Shown piece after piece: positions 41,383 to 51,499 of a DNA stretch of 64,000 nucleotides. The notes beneath the pieces were generated by a model. That model saw only the letters and a list, made by a program, of their open reading frames with translations, did not search any database and was not told the DNA's origin. The stretch covers positions 4,052,501 through 4,116,500 of the forward strand of contig NZ_JASKUT010000001.1 of assembly GCF_030167925.1 (NCBI RefSeq). The letters are read 5' to 3'. Position 1 is the first letter of the stretch, and each line of letters begins with the position of its first letter. The position numbers and the translations under genes were made by a program. The DNA is from Paenibacillus silviterrae (GTDB lineage Bacteria; Bacillota; Bacilli; Paenibacillales; NBRC-103111).

Positions 41383-43881
41383 ATGCTAGGACTCGTGAAG
41401 AAGATTTTTGGCGATTCGAATGAACGCGAATTAAAACGTATGTGGAAGGCCGTTGAATATATTAATTCGTTGGAGCCGCAATTTGAGGTGCTGACGGATG
41501 ATCAGCTTCGGAACAAAACCGTAGAGTTCCGCGAGCGTCTGGAAAAAGGAGAGGACCTCGACGACCTGCTGCCGGAGGCATTCGCTACGGTACGGGAAGC
41601 GGGCAAGCGCGTGCTCGGCAAGCGCCATTATGACGTTCAGCTCATCGGCGGTATGACGCTGCATGAAGGCCGTATCGCAGAGATGCGTACAGGGGAAGGG
41701 AAGACGCTGGTAGGGACGCTGCCGGTTTATCTTAACGCGCTTGCAGGCAAAGGCGTGCATGTTGTTACGGTCAACGATTACCTTGCTCAGCGTGACAGCG
41801 GGGAGATGGGACAGATCTATCATTTCCTTGGCATGACGGTAGGGGTAAACCTACCGAATCTGGAGCACAGCCAGAAGCAAGCGGCATACGCATGTGATGT
41901 CACGTACGGAACGAACAATGAGTTCGGTTTCGACTATTTGCGCGACAATATGGTGCTCTACAAGGAGCAAATGGTACAGCGTCCGTTGTCTTACGCGGTC
42001 ATTGACGAGGTGGACTCCATCCTGGTCGACGAAGCCCGTACGCCGCTGATCATTTCCGGACAAGCTGCCAAATCGACGGACCTGTATTTGCAGGCGGACC
42101 GGTTTGTGAGCACGCTGAAGGATGAGGAAGATTATGCGATCGACGTGAAAATGAAGTCGGTTGTACTGACCGAAGCAGGGGTGCAGAAGGCGGAGCGTGC
42201 CTTCCATATCGAGAACCTGTTCGATCATGAGAATGTCACGATCAACCACCACATCACCCAAGCGCTGAAGGCACATGCGATCATGAAGCGGGACGTGGAC
42301 TACGTCGTATCCGAGGGTGAAATCATCATCGTGGACGAGTTTACGGGACGTCTTATGGTAGGCCGCCGTTACAGCGAAGGCTTGCACCAGGCGATCGAAG
42401 CGAAGGAGAAGCTGGAGGTTCAGAACGAATCGATGACTCTGGCGACGATCACGCTGCAGAACTACTTCCGGATGTACCGCAAGCTTTCCGGGATGACCGG
42501 TACGGCGAAGACGGAGGAAGAAGAGCTTAAGAAGATTTACGGTCTCGAAGTAATCGTGGTTCCGACGAACAGACCGATGATCCGTCAGGATATCCCGGAT
42601 GTCGTATATAAATCGGTAGGCAGCAAGTTCCGCGCAGTTGTGAACGAGATCGTGGAACGCCACGCCAAAGGACAACCTGTACTTGTAGGTACCGTGTCCA
42701 TCGAAAACTCGGAGCGTCTGTCCGACATGCTGAAGCGCAAAGGCGTTAAGCACCAGGTGCTGAATGCGAAGAAGCACGCGGAGGAAGCGGAGATCGTATC
42801 CCAAGCGGGTCAGCGCGGCGCCGTGACGATCGCCACGAACATGGCAGGACGCGGTACCGACATCATGCTGGGCGAAGGAGTAGCCGAACTCGGCGGTTTG
42901 CATATTATAGGTACAGAGCGCCATGAGAGCCGGCGGATCGACAATCAGCTCCGCGGTCGTGCGGGACGTCAGGGTGACCCGGGCTCCTCGCAGTTCTATT
43001 TGTCGCTGGAAGATGAGCTTATGCGTCGCTTCGGTGCGGAGAACATCATGGGCATGATGGACCGCCTCGGCTTCGAGGAGGACCAGCCGATTGAGAGCAA
43101 GCTGATCTCTAAGGCGATTGAATCCGCGCAGAAGCGCGTAGAGGGCAACAACTTCGACGTGCGGAAGATCGTCCTTCAGTATGACGACGTTATGAACCAG
43201 CAGCGTGAAATCATCTACAAGCAGCGCCGCGAGGTCATTGAGTCGGAGAATGTGACGGAAATCGTTCATGGCATGATTATGCCGGTCATTGAGCGTATCG
43301 TTGAAGCGCATTGCTCGGATGATCTGGTGCCGGAGGAGTGGGATCTGCAGGCGATTGTGGATTATGCGAACGGAACGTTCCTGCATGAAGGCCAAATCAC
43401 CAAGGACGATCTCTGGGGCAAAGAGAAAGAAGAGATCATTGAGTTTATTCAGGAGCTTGTCCGCACCTTGTATAAAGAGCGCGAGCAGCATATTGGCGAA
43501 ACCTTCATGCGCGAATTCGAGAAGGTGGTTGTGCTTCGTGCGGTAGACAGCAAGTGGATGGATCACATCGATGCGATGGATCAGCTGCGTCAAGGGATTC
43601 ACCTCCGCGCGTACGGCGGTACCGATCCGCTTCGCGAATACCAGTTCGAGGGATATGAGATGTTCCAAGAGATGGTACAGAACATCCAGGAGGAAGTCGC
43701 AACTTACATCATGAAGGCGCATGTCGAAACGAATTTGGTGCGTGAGCCGGTGATCGAGATGATCGATCCGTCTGCAGCCGATGCGCCGAAAACACCGGTT
43801 ACGAACGACGACAAGATCGGCCGGAACGACCTGTGCCCATGCGGCAGCGGCAAGAAGTTCAAGCAATGTCACGGCGCGTAA
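41383..43881 (+). CDS. secA: SecA, preprotein translocase motor ATPase
   Basis: SecA drives secreted proteins through SecYEG. The 832-residue protein has Walker A TGEGKT at 103-108, the DEVDS Walker B, the pre-protein cross-linking domain, and the motor IRA2 motifs ([21 protein letters not shown]). The C-terminal zinc-binding [13 protein letters not shown] contacts SecB-like factors or ribosomes. The size is normal. The start is ATG with AAAGGGG upstream. A terminator separates it from prfB. Confidence 0.98.
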   Translation: MLGLVKKIFGDSNERELKRMWKAVEYINSLEPQFEVLTDDQLRNKTVEFRERLEKGEDLDDLLPEAFATVREAGKRVLGKRHYDVQLIGGMTLHEGRIAEMRTGEGKTLVGTLPVYLNALAGKGVHVVTVNDYLAQRDSGEMGQIYHFLGMTVGVNLPNLEHSQKQAAYACDVTYGTNNEFGFDYLRDNMVLYKEQMVQRPLSYAVIDEVDSILVDEARTPLIISGQAAKSTDLYLQADRFVSTLKDEEDYAIDVKMKSVVLTEAGVQKAERAFHIENLFDHENVTINHHITQALKAHAIMKRDVDYVVSEGEIIIVDEFTGRLMVGRRYSEGLHQAIEAKEKLEVQNESMTLATITLQNYFRMYRKLSGMTGTAKTEEEELKKIYGLEVIVVPTNRPMIRQDIPDVVYKSVGSKFRAVVNEIVERHAKGQPVLVGTVSIENSERLSDMLKRKGVKHQVLNAKKHAEEAEIVSQAGQRGAVTIATNMAGRGTDIMLGEGVAELGGLHIIGTERHESRRIDNQLRGRAGRQGDPGSSQFYLSLEDELMRRFGAENIMGMMDRLGFEEDQPIESKLISKAIESAQKRVEGNNFDVRKIVLQYDDVMNQQREIIYKQRREVIESENVTEIVHGMIMPVIERIVEAHCSDDLVPEEWDLQAIVDYANGTFLHEGQITKDDLWGKEKEEIIEFIQELVRTLYKEREQHIGETFMREFEKVVVLRAVDSKWMDHIDAMDQLRQGIHLRAYGGTDPLREYQFEGYEMFQEMVQNIQEEVATYIMKAHVETNLVREPVIEMIDPSAADAPKTPVTNDDKIGRNDLCPCGSGKKFKQCHGA

Positions 43882-43907
43882 GCTAACGCACGCCAAGGAC
43901 TTTAGAC

Positions 43908-43948
43908 AAAAGGAGGTCGGGGCCTGATGCGGCTCCGGTCTCCTTTTT
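43908..43948 (+). terminator. Rho-independent terminator after secA
   Basis: AAAAGGAG pairs with CTCCTTTTT and an inner GGGGCC-type segment pairs with GGCTCC. The T run sits inside the 3' arm. The structure ends about 33 bases before prfB. Confidence 0.87.
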
Positions 43949-43981
43949 CGCGAAGATAACAGTATAGGGAGTGTTGTAGAG

Positions 43982-45104
43982 ATGTTGGATCCAGAAGTGA
44001 AACGTGATTTGCAAGAAACGGCCAAGCGCTTGGCTGAGCTTAGGGGGTCTCTTTGACTTAGATCTGAAGCTGGAGCAGATCGCGGATTTCGAAGAGAGAA
44101 TGTCGGCTCCGGATTTCTGGGACGACAATGAGAAGGCACAGAAGATCATCGGCGAATCGAACGCGGTCAAAAGCGTGGTGGATCAGTTCCAGGCTCTCGC
44201 GTCGGAGTATGACGACCTGGAGGTCATGCAGGAGCTGATGCAGGAGGAGCCGGATGAAAGCATGGCCGCGGAGCTGACGCGAGGCATCACGGCGCTGGTG
44301 CGCAAGCTCGAGGAATTTGAGCTGCAGCTCCTGCTCAGTGAGCCGTACGACAAGCTCAACGCCATCCTGGAGCTGCATCCGGGAGCGGGCGGTACGGAAT
44401 CGCAGGATTGGGCCGAGATGCTGCTGCGCATGTACCGCCGTTGGGCCGAGAAACGAGACTTCAAGGTCGAGGTTCTCGACTACCTGCCGGGCGACGAGGC
44501 CGGCGTGAAGAGCGTAACGCTGCTCATCAAGGGCTACAATGCGTACGGCTATCTGAAGGCGGAGAAGGGCGTGCACCGACTGGTGCGCATCTCGCCGTTC
44601 GACGCTTCGGGACGACGCCATACGTCGTTCGTATCGTGTGACGTGATGCCGGAGATCGAGGACGACACCGAGATCGAGATTCGCTCGGAGGATCTGAAGG
44701 TTGACGTGTACCGAGCGAGCGGCGCCGGCGGACAGCACATCAACACGACGGATTCTGCGGTACGGATGACGCATATCCCGACCGGCATCGTCGTCAGCTG
44801 CCAGACGGAACGCTCGCAGATCAAGAACCGGGAGCGATGCCTCAAGATGCTGCGCTCGAAGCTCTACGAGAAGAAGATCGAGGAGCATGAGAAGCAGCTG
44901 GCGGAAATCCGCGGCGAGGTATCCGATATCGCATGGGGCAGCCAGATTCGCTCCTACGTATTCCATCCGTACAGCATGGTAAAGGACCACCGGACCTCGG
45001 CGGAAACAGGAAACATCGGCGCCGTGATGGACGGCGATCTCGATCTGTTCATCGATGCTTATCTCAGGGCGCAAATTGCGAAGCCTGCGGATAAGGAAGC
45101 ATAA
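43982..45104 (+). CDS. prfB: Peptide chain release factor 2, with programmed +1 frameshift
   Basis: RF2 ends translation at UAA and UGA. ATG 43982 opens a 24-codon frame that stops at an in-frame TGA (44054-44056). The slippery CTT before it, the preceding AGGGGG Shine-Dalgarno-like element (44042-44047) and the C after TGA form the classic autoregulatory frameshift site. After a +1 shift the frame continues from GAC 44055 to 45104, giving 373 residues. SPF in RISPFD recognises the stop codon, and GGQ at 249-251 catalyses hydrolysis. Low RF2 favours the shift, so the protein controls its own level. Confidence 0.97.
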
Positions 45105-45137
45105 GGCCAGTTCAACATAAATTCAGCAGTTCCGGCG

Positions 45138-45205
45138 AATCCTACTTGTATTGGAATCAGGGCGCATTACAGCGTCCCGGCATTCGGATACGGGTAGGAT
45201 TTTTT
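45138..45205 (+). terminator. Very long stem-loop terminator after prfB
   Basis: AATCCTAC at 45138-45145 pairs with GTAGGATT at 45195-45202. The stem extends inward with GTAT/ATAC and G-T pairs, and an inner GGGCGC/GCGTCCC stem. Six T residues follow (45200-45205). It ends close to the start of the YitT-family gene. Confidence 0.82.
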
Positions 45206-45229
45206 GCTATGGAAAGGGGGAGAGCAGCG

Positions 45230-46258
45230 GTGACGGAAACGACGAAAGAAGAACAGCTGGTAGGACACACCGAACCGTGGCCGTTCGATGACGGGGTCCT
45301 GCCCGAGATGGAACGACCGGAATCGCGTGAGCTTATACAGGGGATTGTACGGACCGGGGGATATTCGGTAGCGGCCCTTCAGTCGCGTAAAGAACGGGGA
45401 ACGAAGGCCCGGATTGCATGGAAGCAGCATGCCGGAGATTACACGCTGCTGCTGGTCGGCTCCTTGCTGATCGCCGTCAGCTTCAATATGTTCTTGAACC
45501 CGAACCAGGTGGCATCCGGCGGCGTTTCCGGCATAAGTATTATTACAGAGGAATTGTTCGGCTGGGAGCCAGCGATCACCCAATGGGCGCTCAACATTCC
45601 GCTGTTCTTCGCGGGGATGTATTTGCTCGGCGGAGAATTCGGGCTGAAAACATTAGTAGGAACCATTGTTTTGCCCTTACTTGTCCTCTTAACGCGAGGC
45701 CTGCCGTCCCTTACGCATGACCTGCTGCTGGCGACCATCTACGGAGGGATGCTCATCGGCTTGGGGCTGGGACTTGTGTTCCGTGCGCGCGGCTCCACCG
45801 GCGGCTTGGATGTCGCGGCGCAAATTGTGAATAAATATACGAGTATCGGTTTAGGGGTGTCGGTTGCCTTGTTGGACGGGCTGGTCATCATGACGGCGGC
45901 GTTCGTATTTTCTCCGGAAAAGGCGCTCTTCGCCCTCATCGGCCTGTTCGTCACCACCAAAACGATCGGTATCGTGCAGCTGGGCTTCAGCTATTCGAAG
46001 GTGGCCTTTATTATTACGGAAGATGCTGAGGCGATAAGAAAGGCCATCCTGTTCAAGCTCGACCGGGGGCTCACCAACCTGCAGGCAACCGGGGGCTATT
46101 CGGGAGAATCGCGAACAGTCATTATGGTTGTCGTAAGCCAGACGGAGGTGACCAAGCTGAAGGAGCTTGTAAGGCAGACGGACCCGAAGGCTTTTGTCAT
46201 CCTAAGCGACACGAATGAGGTGCTGGGAGAAGGCTTCAAGCGGTACGGAACGGTTTAA
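45230..46258 (+). CDS. YitT-family membrane protein with C-terminal DUF2179 domain
   Basis: GTG 45230 behind AAAGGGGGAG is chosen; the frame also runs upstream through the prfB terminator to 45146, which is unlikely to be translated. The 342-residue product has a hydrophilic N-terminal part of about 70 residues, five or six membrane helices from about residue 78 to 235 (SGGVSGISII and ARGSTGGLDV motifs), and a cytoplasmic DUF2179 domain (DRGLTNLQATGGYSGESR). The function of the family is poorly known. The hydrophilic N-terminal extension is longer than usual. Confidence 0.9.
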   Translation: MTETTKEEQLVGHTEPWPFDDGVLPEMERPESRELIQGIVRTGGYSVAALQSRKERGTKARIAWKQHAGDYTLLLVGSLLIAVSFNMFLNPNQVASGGVSGISIITEELFGWEPAITQWALNIPLFFAGMYLLGGEFGLKTLVGTIVLPLLVLLTRGLPSLTHDLLLATIYGGMLIGLGLGLVFRARGSTGGLDVAAQIVNKYTSIGLGVSVALLDGLVIMTAAFVFSPEKALFALIGLFVTTKTIGIVQLGFSYSKVAFIITEDAEAIRKAILFKLDRGLTNLQATGGYSGESRTVIMVVVSQTEVTKLKELVRQTDPKAFVILSDTNEVLGEGFKRYGTV

Positions 46259-46400
46259 TCCGGGAAGTACCTTTTTTCTATCAAAAAAAGTTGCTCGTAC
46301 GCCCGGAAATGGATTGAATTTATCCCGGGAATCCGGTACGATTCATTCGTAGCGGCAGCGGATCGGTGCGGGTGCCGGAAGGGGAGCGTTGGGTCGAACG

Positions 46401-48275
46401 ATGAGCAAAAAGTGGATCATGGTGAGTGTCATCATCCTAATTACAATCATGAGCAGTGCCGCCAGCGCATACGAATTGACGGCCCGGGACAGCGACGGGG
46501 GCTTCGTGCTTCAAAACCCTTTTGCCAAGCAGGTGGATGTGGTGGTGATCGGGACGGAGCTGGAGGGGATGTATCTGGCCCGAAGGGCGAAGCAGGAGGG
46601 GCTAAAGGTGCTCATCCTGGAAACGAAGGAACGCCTCGGCGGTCAGCTGATCCAAGGGGAAATGCTGTATCTGGACGGCGTGTACAACGACAACGGCGAC
46701 TCGCTGGTGCAGGGCGGCATGAAGGACCTTTTTGACCGGTATGATAAAGGAGATATCCGCAAGAAGGCGCAGTTCGCCGAATATTTCCACCGGCTGATTC
46801 ATCGCATCCCCATCGATAAGGGTATCGTGATAGAGGACATTGAGACGCAGGAAGGACGCATAACGGCGTTTACATACACGAGAAAAAATGGGGACCTCGT
46901 TCGGGTGGAGCCGGGATACGTAGTCGACAATTCGGATGATGCCGCTTTCATAAGCAGGCTGGAAGGGGTAAAACCGCTACCGGGGCTCGAATCGTTGTAC
47001 GGCTCCAAGGGGTCTCACGAGTTTATGAGCGGCACCTATATGATGAAGTTCAAGAATGTGGACTGGCATCAGTTCTACAGCCACTTTTGGAAGCTGGACA
47101 AAGTAGAGCGTGCCAGTCTATACGGACCGGAAACGTATGTCGATTCGAACATCGCCTATGGGTTTCCGCCGATTGTAAACAAGTACGAGCTTCGCAATCC
47201 GCAGATGCTGAACCTGCGCGGCTTGAATATTTTGAATCAAGGGGATGGGGAGCTGATCATTAACGCGCTGCAGGTGTACGATGTGGATGCGAGTAAGCCG
47301 GAAACGGTGGAGCGCGGCATGCAGGCGGCGCGGGAGGAAGTGCCCCACATTCTGGAGCATCTGCGGAAGTCGATCGTCGGCTTCGAGAAGGCGGAGCTGA
47401 ACGGGGAGCCGGCTTATCTGTATGTGCGCGAATATCTTCATTATCCGACGGAATATGTTATGGAGTCGACGGATGTGATGAGCGGACGAATGTTCTGGGA
47501 TAACGTAAGCATCGGCGGTTATTTCATGGACATTCAAGGCTCGCGCTCCAATCGGGAGGGGCTGGCGGTAGGGAAGCCGGACCAATATGGTCTGCCGCTG
47601 CGAAGCTACCTGCTCAAGGGCTACGATAATGTCGTCACGGCCGGCAAGCTGGTAGGGTCGTCGGTGGTTGCCTACGGCAGCACGCGGATTCAGCCCAACG
47701 GCGCCCTCGCCGCGGAATCGATCGGAGTGCTGATGGGACGGCTCGGAGGCCGAAGCCTGAAATCGGTCACGGAGGAAGATATGAAGTCGCTGCATCAGTA
47801 TTTGGCGTCGAAATATCATATTCAAGTCGCGCCGCGAGAGGCTAAAAACAAGATCGAATGGATGAACGAGGAGCAGCGGGCGGAGTTGAATGCAGGGAAG
47901 GTGACGCTGCTGCCGGGTCATGTCGTGGCGAGGCATTTGCCGGTGATGCGGATGACGGTTGACGGGAAGCCGGCCAAATTCGGCGGGCTGAAGCCACTGG
48001 TTATCGAAGGGAAGCCGTGGGCCCCCTTGCAGGAGACTTTTCACTTGCTCGGAGCGCATCATGTGCGGTACGATGTAGAACGGAAGCGGGTTCGCTATCT
48101 GCTGTCTCGGCAGGAAGGCGAAGAGGCGCTCGTGGCAGAGGTACCGGTGCATGTGCTGAATAATTTTGCGCTAGTGGATCTGAAGCGGGCCGCTGATTTG
48201 CTCGGGTACGAGCTGCAGTGGGATGAGGCTTCCTGGGTCGCGGCGCTGACGAAGAAGGAGCCCGGCTCTCCCTGA
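46401..48275 (+). CDS. Exported FAD-dependent oxidoreductase-like protein with a C-terminal stalk domain
   Basis: ATG 46401 is used; TTG 46389 is an alternative closer to the GGAAGGGGAG site. The 624-residue protein begins with a signal peptide (MSKKWIMVSVIILITIMSSA) ending near SAYE. Next comes an FAD-binding Rossmann motif (VVVIGTELEGMYLARRAK) with ERLGGQLIQG, typical of the FAD_oxidored family. The C-terminal 110 residues contain a stalk-like region (LKPLVIEGKPWAPLQETFHL). The GxGxxG loop is altered to GTELEG. The substrate is unknown. Export of a flavoprotein through Sec is unusual. Confidence 0.82.
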   Translation: MSKKWIMVSVIILITIMSSAASAYELTARDSDGGFVLQNPFAKQVDVVVIGTELEGMYLARRAKQEGLKVLILETKERLGGQLIQGEMLYLDGVYNDNGDSLVQGGMKDLFDRYDKGDIRKKAQFAEYFHRLIHRIPIDKGIVIEDIETQEGRITAFTYTRKNGDLVRVEPGYVVDNSDDAAFISRLEGVKPLPGLESLYGSKGSHEFMSGTYMMKFKNVDWHQFYSHFWKLDKVERASLYGPETYVDSNIAYGFPPIVNKYELRNPQMLNLRGLNILNQGDGELIINALQVYDVDASKPETVERGMQAAREEVPHILEHLRKSIVGFEKAELNGEPAYLYVREYLHYPTEYVMESTDVMSGRMFWDNVSIGGYFMDIQGSRSNREGLAVGKPDQYGLPLRSYLLKGYDNVVTAGKLVGSSVVAYGSTRIQPNGALAAESIGVLMGRLGGRSLKSVTEEDMKSLHQYLASKYHIQVAPREAKNKIEWMNEEQRAELNAGKVTLLPGHVVARHLPVMRMTVDGKPAKFGGLKPLVIEGKPWAPLQETFHLLGAHHVRYDVERKRVRYLLSRQEGEEALVAEVPVHVLNNFALVDLKRAADLLGYELQWDEASWVAALTKKEPGSP

Positions 48276-48292
48276 GAGAGGGCTCCTTTTCT
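48255..48292 (+). terminator. Terminator overlapping the end of the FAD protein gene
   Basis: AAGGAGCC at 48255-48262 pairs with GGCTCCTT at 48281-48288, followed by T residues. The stop codon at 48273-48275 lies in the loop, so the 5' arm is coding sequence. Confidence 0.8.
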
Positions 48293-48305
48293 TAGGAAAT
48301 TTTTA

Positions 48306-48334
48306 TTGAATTAATATACCGTCGAATGTATAAT
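48306..48334 (+). promoter_or_regulatory. Promoter of the arginine operon
   Basis: TTGAAT at 48306-48311, a 17-base spacer and a perfect TATAAT at 48329-48334, 34 bases before argC. Confidence 0.85.
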
Positions 48335-48341
48335 AATACAT
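48326..48341 (+). promoter_or_regulatory. Palindrome over the argC -10, candidate ArgR/AhrC operator
   Basis: ATGTAT and ATACAT form a perfect inverted repeat with a four-base centre, covering the -10 element. The size and AT content fit an ARG box, although the sequence differs from the common TGAAT-based half site. Confidence 0.5.
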
Positions 48342-48367
48342 AGTTTTTCAAATCGGAGGGAACGGCC

Positions 48368-49423
48368 ATGTCTACAACAACAACTTTACGAGCGGCGATT
48401 ATCGGTTCTACAGGCTACGGCGGAGTGGAGCTGATCCGGCTTCTGCTGGCACATCCGCATGTGGCGATTACTTCGGTAATCTCCTCTTCCAGCGCAGGAG
48501 CGCCGATTGCGGACGGATATCCGCATCTGAATCAAATTCTTACCGACCGTCTGGATGCTATCGATGTGGAGCTGATTCGGGGAAAGGCGGACGTTGTCTT
48601 CCTGGCTACACCGCATGGCGTAGCTTCGGAGCTGGCTCCCAAGTTTCTGGATGCGGGCTTGAAGGTCATCGATATTTCCGGGGATTTCCGTTTAACGAAC
48701 GGAGAGACGTATGAGCAATGGTATAAGCATAAGCCGGCCGATCCGGCCTATGTAGAGCGTGCCGTATACGGGTTAGCGGAGGTATTCGGTGAAGAAGTAC
48801 ACGGAGCGGAGTTTATCTCCAATCCGGGCTGTTATCCGACAGCGACGCTGCTTGGCTTGGCTCCGCTGGCAGCCAACGGCTGGATCGATCTGAAATCGAT
48901 CATCGTCGATGCCAAATCCGGCGTTTCCGGCGCGGGCCGCGGCTTAAGCCTACTCGTGCATTATTCGGAAATCAACGAGAACTTCCTCGCTTATAAAGTG
49001 AACAAACATCAGCATACACCGGAGATCGAGCAGGTGCTGGGACGCCTTGCCGGCGAAGAGGTGGTCATGACCTTCACGACCCATTTGGTACCGATGACGC
49101 GGGGCATTTTGTCTACGATCTATGTCAATTTGAAGGAGCAGCGGACGGAAGACGAGATCCTGGAGCTGTTCCGTTCGTACTATGCGGGACGCAAGTTCGT
49201 TCGGATCCGCGACAGGGGCAAATGGCCGGCGACGAAGGAAGTATGGGGCTCCAACTATTGCGATATCGGTGTTTCGCTTGACCCGCGTACAGGCCGCTTG
49301 ACCGTCATTTCGGTCATCGACAACGTAGTGAAGGGCGCTGCCGGTCAGGCAATACAAAATTTGAATTTGATGATGGGCTGGGACGAGGCGACAGGCCTTG
49401 CGTTTACCCCGGTATATCCATAA
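48368..49423 (+). CDS. argC: N-acetyl-gamma-glutamyl-phosphate reductase
   Basis: ArgC reduces N-acetylglutamyl phosphate to the semialdehyde, the third step of ornithine synthesis. The 351-residue protein has the NADP motif IIGSTGYGGVELIRLL and the catalytic Cys in SNPGCYPTATLLGL. CGGAGGGAA lies upstream of the ATG. It is the first gene of the argCJBDFG run. Confidence 0.97.
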   Translation: MSTTTTLRAAIIGSTGYGGVELIRLLLAHPHVAITSVISSSSAGAPIADGYPHLNQILTDRLDAIDVELIRGKADVVFLATPHGVASELAPKFLDAGLKVIDISGDFRLTNGETYEQWYKHKPADPAYVERAVYGLAEVFGEEVHGAEFISNPGCYPTATLLGLAPLAANGWIDLKSIIVDAKSGVSGAGRGLSLLVHYSEINENFLAYKVNKHQHTPEIEQVLGRLAGEEVVMTFTTHLVPMTRGILSTIYVNLKEQRTEDEILELFRSYYAGRKFVRIRDRGKWPATKEVWGSNYCDIGVSLDPRTGRLTVISVIDNVVKGAAGQAIQNLNLMMGWDEATGLAFTPVYP

Positions 49424-49438
49424 AGGAGAGCGAACGCG

Positions 49439-50659
49439 GTGGGGAAGGATTATATCGTAGTGCCGGACGGCACAGTGACGACGCCGAAGGGATTTCAAGC
49501 AGGCGGACTGCATTGCGGTTTGAAAAAAACGGAGCGCCATGACCTCGGCGTCATCTATTGTGAGGTTCCTGCAGCAGCGGCGGGCGTGTACACGCTGAAT
49601 CAATTTCAGGCGGCACCCCTGAAGGTGACCCAGGAGAGCATTGCGGCGGAAGGCCGTCTGCAGGTCATGCTGGTCAACAGCGGCAACGCGAACGCTTGTA
49701 CGGGACAGCAGGGCGAGGACGACGCACGTTCTATGCGTGCCGCTGTGGCTGCGGCCTTCGGCGTGAAGGAGCACTTGGCCGGCGTTACCTCCACAGGCGT
49801 GATTGGCGAGCTGCTGCCGATGCCGAAGGTACTGGGCGGCATTGAGAAGCTGCCTGCACGGGTCAGCGTCGAGGGCGGCGACGATTTCTGCCAGGCGATC
49901 CTGACCACGGATCTGGTGAAGAAGGAAACCTGCGTAAGCGTAACCGTTGGCGGACGCACGGTACATATTGCGGGAGCGGCGAAGGGCTCGGGCATGATTC
50001 ATCCGAACATGGCGACGATGCTCGGATTTATGACAACGGATGCGAACATTGAGAGCCAGCATCTGCAGAAGCTGCTGAACGATGTAACGGATTCCACGTT
50101 CAATATGATTACGGTAGACGGCGATACGAGCACGAACGATATGGTTGTCGTTATGGCCAGCGGCCTTGCCGGCGGCGATGCCTTGACACCGGAGCACCCG
50201 GACTGGGAAGCGTTCCGCGCCGGGTTTGAATACGTAGGCGCATACCTTGCCAAGGCGATTGCCCGCGACGGCGAGGGAGCGACGAAGCTGATCGAGGTGA
50301 CGGTAAGCGGTGCGGAGTCCCGCGATGCGGCGCGCGCGATCGCGAAGACGGTCATCGGCTCGAGCCTGGTGAAGTCGGCTTGCTTCGGTGCCGATGCGAA
50401 CTGGGGACGCATAATTGCGGCCGTAGGGCGTGCAGGGCAGCCGGTGAATACGGAAACGGTAGACATTCGTCTCGGCGACATCGTGACGCTGGAGCAGTCC
50501 CGTCCGTTGAAGTTCGACGAAGAGAAGGCGCTGGAGTACCTGAAGGGCGACTTCGTGCACATCCATGTCAATCTGAATATGGGCGAGGCTTCGGCTACGG
50601 CTTGGGGCTGCGATCTTACCTATGACTACGTCCGCATCAACGCGGCGTATCGGACTTAA
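49439..50659 (+). CDS. argJ: Bifunctional ornithine acetyltransferase / N-acetylglutamate synthase
   Basis: ArgJ recycles the acetyl group from acetylornithine to glutamate. The 406-residue precursor begins at GTG and is expected to cleave itself between Ala192 and Thr193 in HPNMATMLGF; the new N-terminal Thr is the nucleophile. The spacing to argC is 15 bases. Confidence 0.97.
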   Translation: MGKDYIVVPDGTVTTPKGFQAGGLHCGLKKTERHDLGVIYCEVPAAAAGVYTLNQFQAAPLKVTQESIAAEGRLQVMLVNSGNANACTGQQGEDDARSMRAAVAAAFGVKEHLAGVTSTGVIGELLPMPKVLGGIEKLPARVSVEGGDDFCQAILTTDLVKKETCVSVTVGGRTVHIAGAAKGSGMIHPNMATMLGFMTTDANIESQHLQKLLNDVTDSTFNMITVDGDTSTNDMVVVMASGLAGGDALTPEHPDWEAFRAGFEYVGAYLAKAIARDGEGATKLIEVTVSGAESRDAARAIAKTVIGSSLVKSACFGADANWGRIIAAVGRAGQPVNTETVDIRLGDIVTLEQSRPLKFDEEKALEYLKGDFVHIHVNLNMGEASATAWGCDLTYDYVRINAAYRT

Positions 50660-50677
50660 GGGCGAAGGAGTAGGACG

Positions 50678-51460
50678 ATGAGCTGTTTTGTTATGAAATG
50701 CGGAGGCAGTACGCTGGCGGCGCTGCCGGACGCTTTTTTCGCGGATTTGAAGAAGCTGCAGGAGTCGGGCAACATCCCGGTCATCGTGCACGGAGGCGGT
50801 CCGGCGATCTCGGGTACGCTCGAGAAGCTCGGCATCGAGACGGAGTTCGTGAACGGACTTCGCAAGACCAATGAAGCGGTGCTGGATGTCGTGGAGATGG
50901 TGCTGGCGGGTCAGATCAACAAGGAGATTGTCCGTAAAATCCAGCTGTCCGGCGCTCAAGCACTGGGCCTAAGCGGTGTGGACGGTCATCTCATTCAAGC
51001 CCAGCCGGTGGCGAATGCACATGAAGTGGGCTTGGTGGGCGATGTAACGAACGTGAATGCATCGCTGATCGAGGGCATTGTTGCGATGGGCTACATGCCG
51101 GTCATTGCTCCGGTGGGGATCGGTGCGGACGGCGGTCAGCGCTACAACATCAATGCGGATACGGCAGCCGGCGCGGTAGCGTCCCACCTTGGGGTGGAGC
51201 GCATGATCGTCGTAACGGATGTGCCGGGTATTATGAGAGTCGTGGATGGGGAGAAGGTCGTCCTGCCTTCCGTTACGGTGGCGCAGATCGACGAAATGAT
51301 CGCGAGCGGCGAAATTTACGGCGGCATGATCCCGAAGGTGCGGGCAGCCGTGCAGTGCATTCAGGGCCGCGTCCAAGAAGTGGTTATTGTGAACGGGGCA
51401 GAGCCGGAAGTATTGAGCAAAGCGCTGGAGGGCGCGGTCGGTACCCGGATTGTCAAATAG
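50678..51460 (+). CDS. argB: Acetylglutamate kinase
   Basis: ArgB phosphorylates N-acetylglutamate. The 260-residue amino-acid-kinase-family protein has FVMKCGGSTLA at the N terminus, IVHGGGPAIS near residue 30 and NINADTAAGAVA. It lacks the N-terminal helix linked to arginine-inhibitable forms, so feedback inhibition may act elsewhere (inference). Confidence 0.96.
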   Translation: MSCFVMKCGGSTLAALPDAFFADLKKLQESGNIPVIVHGGGPAISGTLEKLGIETEFVNGLRKTNEAVLDVVEMVLAGQINKEIVRKIQLSGAQALGLSGVDGHLIQAQPVANAHEVGLVGDVTNVNASLIEGIVAMGYMPVIAPVGIGADGGQRYNINADTAAGAVASHLGVERMIVVTDVPGIMRVVDGEKVVLPSVTVAQIDEMIASGEIYGGMIPKVRAAVQCIQGRVQEVVIVNGAEPEVLSKALEGAVGTRIVK

Positions 51461-51499
51461 ATGTGGACTATCAATCGAGAATAAGAAGGAGTGAACGAC

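Noticed and set aside
41851..44139. Long minus-strand open frame (762 codons) opposite secA and the start of prfB
   Set aside because: It is antisense to two well-identified genes, has no ribosome site, and its His/Arg/Leu-rich composition is what the complement of GC-biased coding sequence gives.
48950..50959. Minus-strand open frame of 669 codons opposite argC, argJ and argB
   Set aside because: Antisense shadow of three conserved arginine genes; no recognisable motif or start signal.
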